Shown here: one piece after another, positions 35,101 to 39,030 of the stretch | How positions within the stretch are numbered: position 1 is the first letter of the stretch | Layout of the letters: every line of letters starts with the position of its first letter | Source of the DNA: Chloromonas sp. AAM2 | Lineage: Eukaryota > Chlorophyta > Chlorophyceae > Chlamydomonadales > Chlamydomonadaceae | Reading direction: 5' to 3' | Assembly (NCBI GenBank): GCA_004335635.1 | Contig: QAXH01002579.1 | Span: 1 to 39,030 of the forward strand | DNA: 39,030 nt | Program-made: the position numbers and the translations under genes | The notes under the pieces: model-generated | The model's input: the letters and a program-made list of their open reading frames with translations, nothing else | Database searches by the model: none | What the model was told of the DNA's origin: nothing

Positions 35101-36035
35101 TAGTAATACTGCTAATTGATCCCATACCCCGCCTATCTGCTGTGTTCCCAGTCCAACGGTGCGCTGGGTTTGGTGCGGCGCGAGCTCCACAGGCGGGGCG
35201 CTGCCTCTCTCGCAGCGCACACCGACAGGTCCGCGGACACACAGCTGCTGGCCAAGGCACTCGCAGGTCAGTCAACCGGTGACAACAGGGTCACGTGATG
35301 GTCAGTCACTTGCAGTGATAAAGCATCGCTGCGTGATCAGGCAGCAGCTGTCAGTGGCAAATTGAAAGGCACAGATGCAACCTGGCGACTTTGCTGGTGT
35401 GACCAGGAGACGCACGCACTGCTGTGAGTTGTTTGGATTCGATTGTGATGTCTTTAGGGACCCAGCTGCATGCTCCCAGCCTCAAGGAGGCTCAAACCCG
35501 GGCATGGCACATTTTGCGCCATCTCCATCCCTTGTTTTCGTCTCTGTGGCATCTCCCGGTGCTTGTGTGTGTACCTGATGTAATACCTGACCCGGTAGTT
35601 ATGCAGGGTATCAACTCAATACCAATTATGTCTGCCACTGCAGGTGGCGCCATGGTGGACAATGCATACACGCCCACATTCGCCAAGACAAGCCCGCCCC
35701 CGCAGCCACCCAACGTGCTGCAGGCGGGGCACACAACGGGGCGGGCGGGAGACGGGGCGTGTGGGGCGGCGGGCCCGGCGGGAGGTGGGGCGGCGGCGCA
35801 TACAGCGGACGGGGCGGCTGCGGGCAACAGCCGAGTGGGCACTAAGATAAAGGCTGGTGACACCCGGGCAATGGAAGCACATCTTGATGAGGTGGATTCG
35901 ATTGAGCAGATATACAGAAAGGCGCGTGACAAGGAGAAGGAAATGGAGCGGCGCCAGAGGCTGATTGAGGAGCGCGCTTACTATGGGCTGGACGGGCCCA
36001 GGCCGTGTCTGTACATGGGGGGCAAGCGGGTGTGA
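32138..36035 (+). CDS. MYND zinc-finger protein of unrecognised family
   Basis: MYND fingers bind two zinc ions and usually mediate protein contacts. Exons: 32138-32260, 33166-33252, 33568-33793, 34185-34366, 34704-34826, 35152-35266, 35644-36035, giving 415 codons plus TGA with agreeing phases. The finger lies at about 182-226: CxxC (182/185), C201, C204, YC210, C214, H222, C226, with the typical ADWLGHKALC end. It is split by an intron after C204. The N-terminal 145 residues are not low-complexity, have patches such as NYAVREDWRRIK and WRPTNYQPPNYLAKW, and resemble no domain I can name. A Gly/Ala-rich stretch precedes a charged, probably helical C-terminus (RKARDKEKEMERRQRLIEER). The exon 1 end is uncertain: a donor at 32258 plus an extra 70-base exon (32578-32647) also keeps frame and would insert 23 basic residues. 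Confidence 0.8.
33250..33297 (+). repeat. 22-bp tandem duplication spanning a splice donor
   Basis: The unit GAGGTGGGCRAAGGAACCACCA occurs twice, beginning at the exon-intron edge of the MYND gene's second exon (33252/33253). The second unit recreates the same GAG/GTGGGC donor 22 bases downstream. Only the first keeps the frame with the next exon. Confidence 0.8.
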
Positions 36036-38853
36036 GCAGCAGCAGCAATGCGCCTGCACCCACTCAACCCTGTACAGCCTGGTGCGGCATTGTGACTGTT
36101 TGCATCAGGGAACTCGACACGGGACACAAGACGAGGCCATGGCCTATCCTGAGCAATAAAACAAAACAAGTCAGAAGACAGGCGTTTTTGCTTTCCCTCA
36201 CCTATCTTTGGCACAAGCGCACCTTTGAATATGCTTATGTCCAACTTTACCGGTAACCGTACCCGATGAACAGGTCACACACGGATAATCCAGAGTGCCC
36301 CTTTCCGACCTTACTGCAACTATACTGGCAGTCCCATGTGGGACAGATCAGTCGAGGGGGAGGGGTTTCCAAAATAATGGACCATAGGAACAATTCCCCA
36401 CTAATTGACCCTTCTGAAACGGAATCTGGAGTGATAATCAGTTTCTGGTCTAAGGCTGGTCAACTATGGCAGTCCAGAGATTGGAGAATTCCAGACAACT
36501 TGCACAGGTCCTGTGATGATCATGTGATGATGAAAGGCCTGGCTAAGAGGCTGGTCAAGAGCTTCAAACTGACACCCATACTGCGAGAGTTGCAACCGTT
36601 ACCTGGGCGGTTACGACGGTTTGAAAACAAATCTTCAAATGGTTCTTGCACCTGATCACGATGAAGCAGGGACTCAACAGCCCATCCACGTTTTCTTGCG
36701 CCTCGTTCTTGTGTCATGAAGTTGTCTGTGGCCCTCTGCGTGGTGAGAAAACATGTTGATGTACTAAATGTGTAGGTGTCCCTGCTATGACCGGTGTGGC
36801 TCTTGCAGTGTGCGCTCTCATTTCTCTCATTTTGTTGTCACACTTGTTGTTGTTGGTTCTCGGTATGTCAATTGGTTCGTTTTTCTTTGCGTGACCTGTG
36901 CCCTCAGGGCCCGAGGCCGCATTGCACCCCTGTGTGTATGCGTGGGATGCAGTGCACATCAAAGCACGAGGCTGCACAACATAAGTGCAGCTGCTCAGCA
37001 GACCACAAGGCGCCCGTGCGGCCATGGCTTGTTGGCACACACCGCAGGGTCTGTGTGCAGGATCTCTACCCTCCGTCATTCTTTCAATTTGGGTACTAAT
37101 TCAGGACCGATAAATGCTGTTGCTGTTTCTAATTGAGTTACTTACAGAGCTTGTTGTGGTTTTGTGCTCGTTCTGGCGTATTTTCTATCATGTCATCGGT
37201 CTTACAGTGTAAACCAGCAGATTGCTAGCTCAGATTGGGCTGTCAGCATGATGCAGCCAACAGTTCCTGGGTTCGTCTCATATTATCAATTGCTGCAAGG
37301 GGAGCCGGTGCAGGGATACAGGGCTCCTTCTGGAATCTTGCCATCTGCATCGTCAGCTCTCCATCGTGAACTCCATCAGCAGCGTGGACATCTTGTTGCA
37401 GCCTCAGCACCGTAGGCCTAGCTGTTTCTGTACAGTGGCCACACTTGCAGACTTGCAAATGCAATGTGATGGGTGGCACCATCCAGTGTGATGGATGGTG
37501 CGCATCAGTGCACCAGCGGCTTGTGTGCGTGGCACTGACTAGGCAGGACTCTCGGGTTGGAATCCCTCCCCTCTTGTGATGGGGATAGCAACAACTTTCA
37601 ACTGAACCATGCTTTGAGCTGAGGACGCGTCGGTCAACCCACATTGCGTCAGCAGTCCGTCTTCATTGTTACAGCTTTTGCTTTCATCCAGGTACTCACG
37701 AGGCATCACACATTCACATCAAGGCGTGATTGGAGTTCTGAGGATGTAATGGCAATTGTGATGCTCTTGATTGGAGAAGAAATCAATTCGCAAAGCAGCA
37801 GCAAAAAAGAGCGCGCTTGTTTTGAGTTCGGAACTTCAACAACAGAACTGACAGTTGACAAGCGGGATAACAGAATGTTTGTTATTCACGCACGTCCAGA
37901 CAAGTGAACCAAGGATCACTTCCAAGGTACCGGCAGCAGCAACAAGTCAAACTCAAGGTCTAGCTGCATGTCCAGGCCTGACAGGAATGAATTGAATCGA
38001 TTTGTCAGGTCAGAAAGGTACTGGGTCAACGCCTCGCTAACAGTAAACTGGATCCACAGCAGGCCTACTTCCACACACATGGTCAAGGCAACCAACATAC
38101 CAGACTGCCCGGTCAACACATCCAGTCAACACTCACCGAGTGGCAGAGCGGAAATCACTGGTTAGGCAAGTCACGATGTCAAGCAGTGTGCCCAAAGGTC
38201 ACTGTCAAGATTCACATCAGTTCAAGCTTACGCTCAACTAGACACGCACCAGCCCAAGCTCGTGACGCTCCTTCTGACTGTTCAACACTATCAAAGTTGC
38301 AGTTTGTCCGAGTCCATCCGAACCACGCACACATTTCATGTGCTTGCCGAGCACGCTTAATGGTGACGAGATACCTCTGCTCCCGCCCACCTCAGCGGTT
38401 TCGTCCTCATCACATCATTGCGTCCCGCTCTGCTCAAAGCAGTCACACAGCAAATGGTAGCGTGCCAAGCACTACGGCTGCGTATTATTTCTTCAACAGT
38501 CGGGCACCCGCCATCTGCTGGGTACCTCTCACTGCGACGAACCCATCTTTTCGTGACCAATGGTAACCCCATGTGCCCGTTCACAACCATTGCCTGAAAA
38601 CCAAGACATGGTACATGTTTGTAACCGCTCCAACCACCCTTGCCAAAGCACTGACGCACCACTCCCATGCCCAGCCAGGACTGCCCAATTTGACCATGGT
38701 ACAGTGAACCAACTCTGCCGCTTGCCGCTTGCCTTGCTTAACACCTGGCACCACCCACTCCCTGGCCAATCTCAACTCAGCTCAATGCCTCACCACTTCA
38801 TCTGGTTCATCCATGGGTCAAATCCACCCTGAGTGCATGTGACCGGGGTACGC
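36036..38853. other. Intergenic region between convergent genes
   Basis: This 2.8 kb lies between the 3' ends of the plus-strand MYND gene and a minus-strand gene. Open frames at 36266-36655, 37164-37415 and 37644-37907 show no known domain and no supported splice structure. A perfect hairpin at 37476-37501 is listed separately. Confidence 0.55.
37476..37501. repeat. Perfect 10-bp inverted repeat
   Basis: GCACCATCCA and TGGATGGTGC pair perfectly around a 6-base loop. It sits 1.4 kb past the MYND gene and is not followed by a T run, so a bacterial-type terminator role does not apply. The function is unknown. Confidence 0.7.
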
Positions 38854-39030
38854 CTAGGTGAGCCAGGGGAACGCCTTGGCCTGCTGCTTGGACTCCCACC
38901 TCACAGAGCCCGAGTTGCTCGCATTCAGCGCACCCGACCCCAGGATCTGAGACATGCTGCCCACAGGGCCCTGGTAACGGCCTGATGGGGTGGCTGGGTA
39001 CAGCTGGCGGGAGCCAGCAGCAGCACCGTT
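38854..39030 (-). CDS. C-terminal coding segment of an unidentified gene (5' part off window)
   Basis: The minus strand is open from the window edge to a TAG at 38854-38856, giving 58 residues that end AKAFPWLT. The composition (Ser/Gly/Ala-rich with SGRYQGPVGSMSQILGSG and SVRWESKQQAK) is protein-like and codon use resembles the neighbouring exons. I recognise no family. An acceptor could lie inside the segment, so its left coding limit is unknown. The call rests only on reading frame and composition. Confidence 0.45.
   Translation of the reverse strand, partial: NGAAAGSRQLYPATPSGRYQGPVGSMSQILGSGALNASNSGSVRWESKQQAKAFPWLT

Noticed and set aside
36266..36655. 129-codon plus-strand frame beyond the MYND gene
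   Set aside because: No known domain, no splice support and composition unlike the neighbouring genes.
1..39030. CRISPR arrays, bacterial operons, rRNA or tRNA genes
   Set aside because: No regularly spaced repeats with unique spacers, no Shine-Dalgarno-led gene clusters and no convincing cloverleaf or B-box were seen; the window is eukaryotic nuclear DNA.

Overview
The window is nuclear DNA from an intron-rich eukaryote, most likely a chlorophyte green alga of the Chlamydomonas/Haematococcus type. This is inferred from many short exons, introns of roughly 150-900 bases, moderately high GC coding sequence, abundant intronic minisatellites, and a gene set that includes a RUS (DUF647) protein. 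I rebuilt six multi-exon genes by joining reading frames across splice sites and checking that phases agree at every junction. A seventh gene is visible only as a terminal coding segment at the right edge. Genus and species cannot be read from the sequence.

Layout from left to right. (1) 37-5757, minus: a genuine La RNA-binding protein, 16 exons and 528 residues in the window, with its 3' end beyond the left edge. Its C-terminal xRRM is present twice in tandem. (2) 5989-11043, plus: a mitochondrial carrier (SLC25) protein, 12 exons, 383 aa, divergent from La across 231 bases. (3) 11044-16512: 5.5 kb without a convincing gene, holding two diverged copies of a non-coding repeat. (4) 16513-18719, minus: a Musashi/hnRNP A-type protein with two RRMs, 8 exons, 417 aa. 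(5) 18720-21115: intergenic, with a short telomere-like CCCTAA tract and a nested palindromic, MITE-like element. (6) 21116-28344, minus: a RUS/DUF647 membrane protein, 13 exons, 550 aa, with several intronic tandem repeats, a duplicated exon end and a GC-AG intron. (7) 29026-31184, plus: glucosamine 6-phosphate N-acetyltransferase GNA1, 7 exons, 154 aa, whose first intron is also GC-AG. (8) 32138-36035, plus: a MYND zinc-finger protein of unrecognised family, about 415 aa. (9) 36036-38853: intergenic. (10) 38854-39030, minus: the terminal coding segment of an unidentified gene.

The genes do not form a pathway; this is an ordinary nuclear neighbourhood. Two gene pairs are divergent (La/carrier and RUS/GNA1) and may share promoters. 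The two RNA-binding proteins are unrelated in role: La binds the 3' oligoU ends of new RNA polymerase III transcripts, and the Musashi-like protein binds mRNA. The most unusual feature is the La gene with tandem xRRM domains made by duplication of a set of exons with identical lengths and phases.
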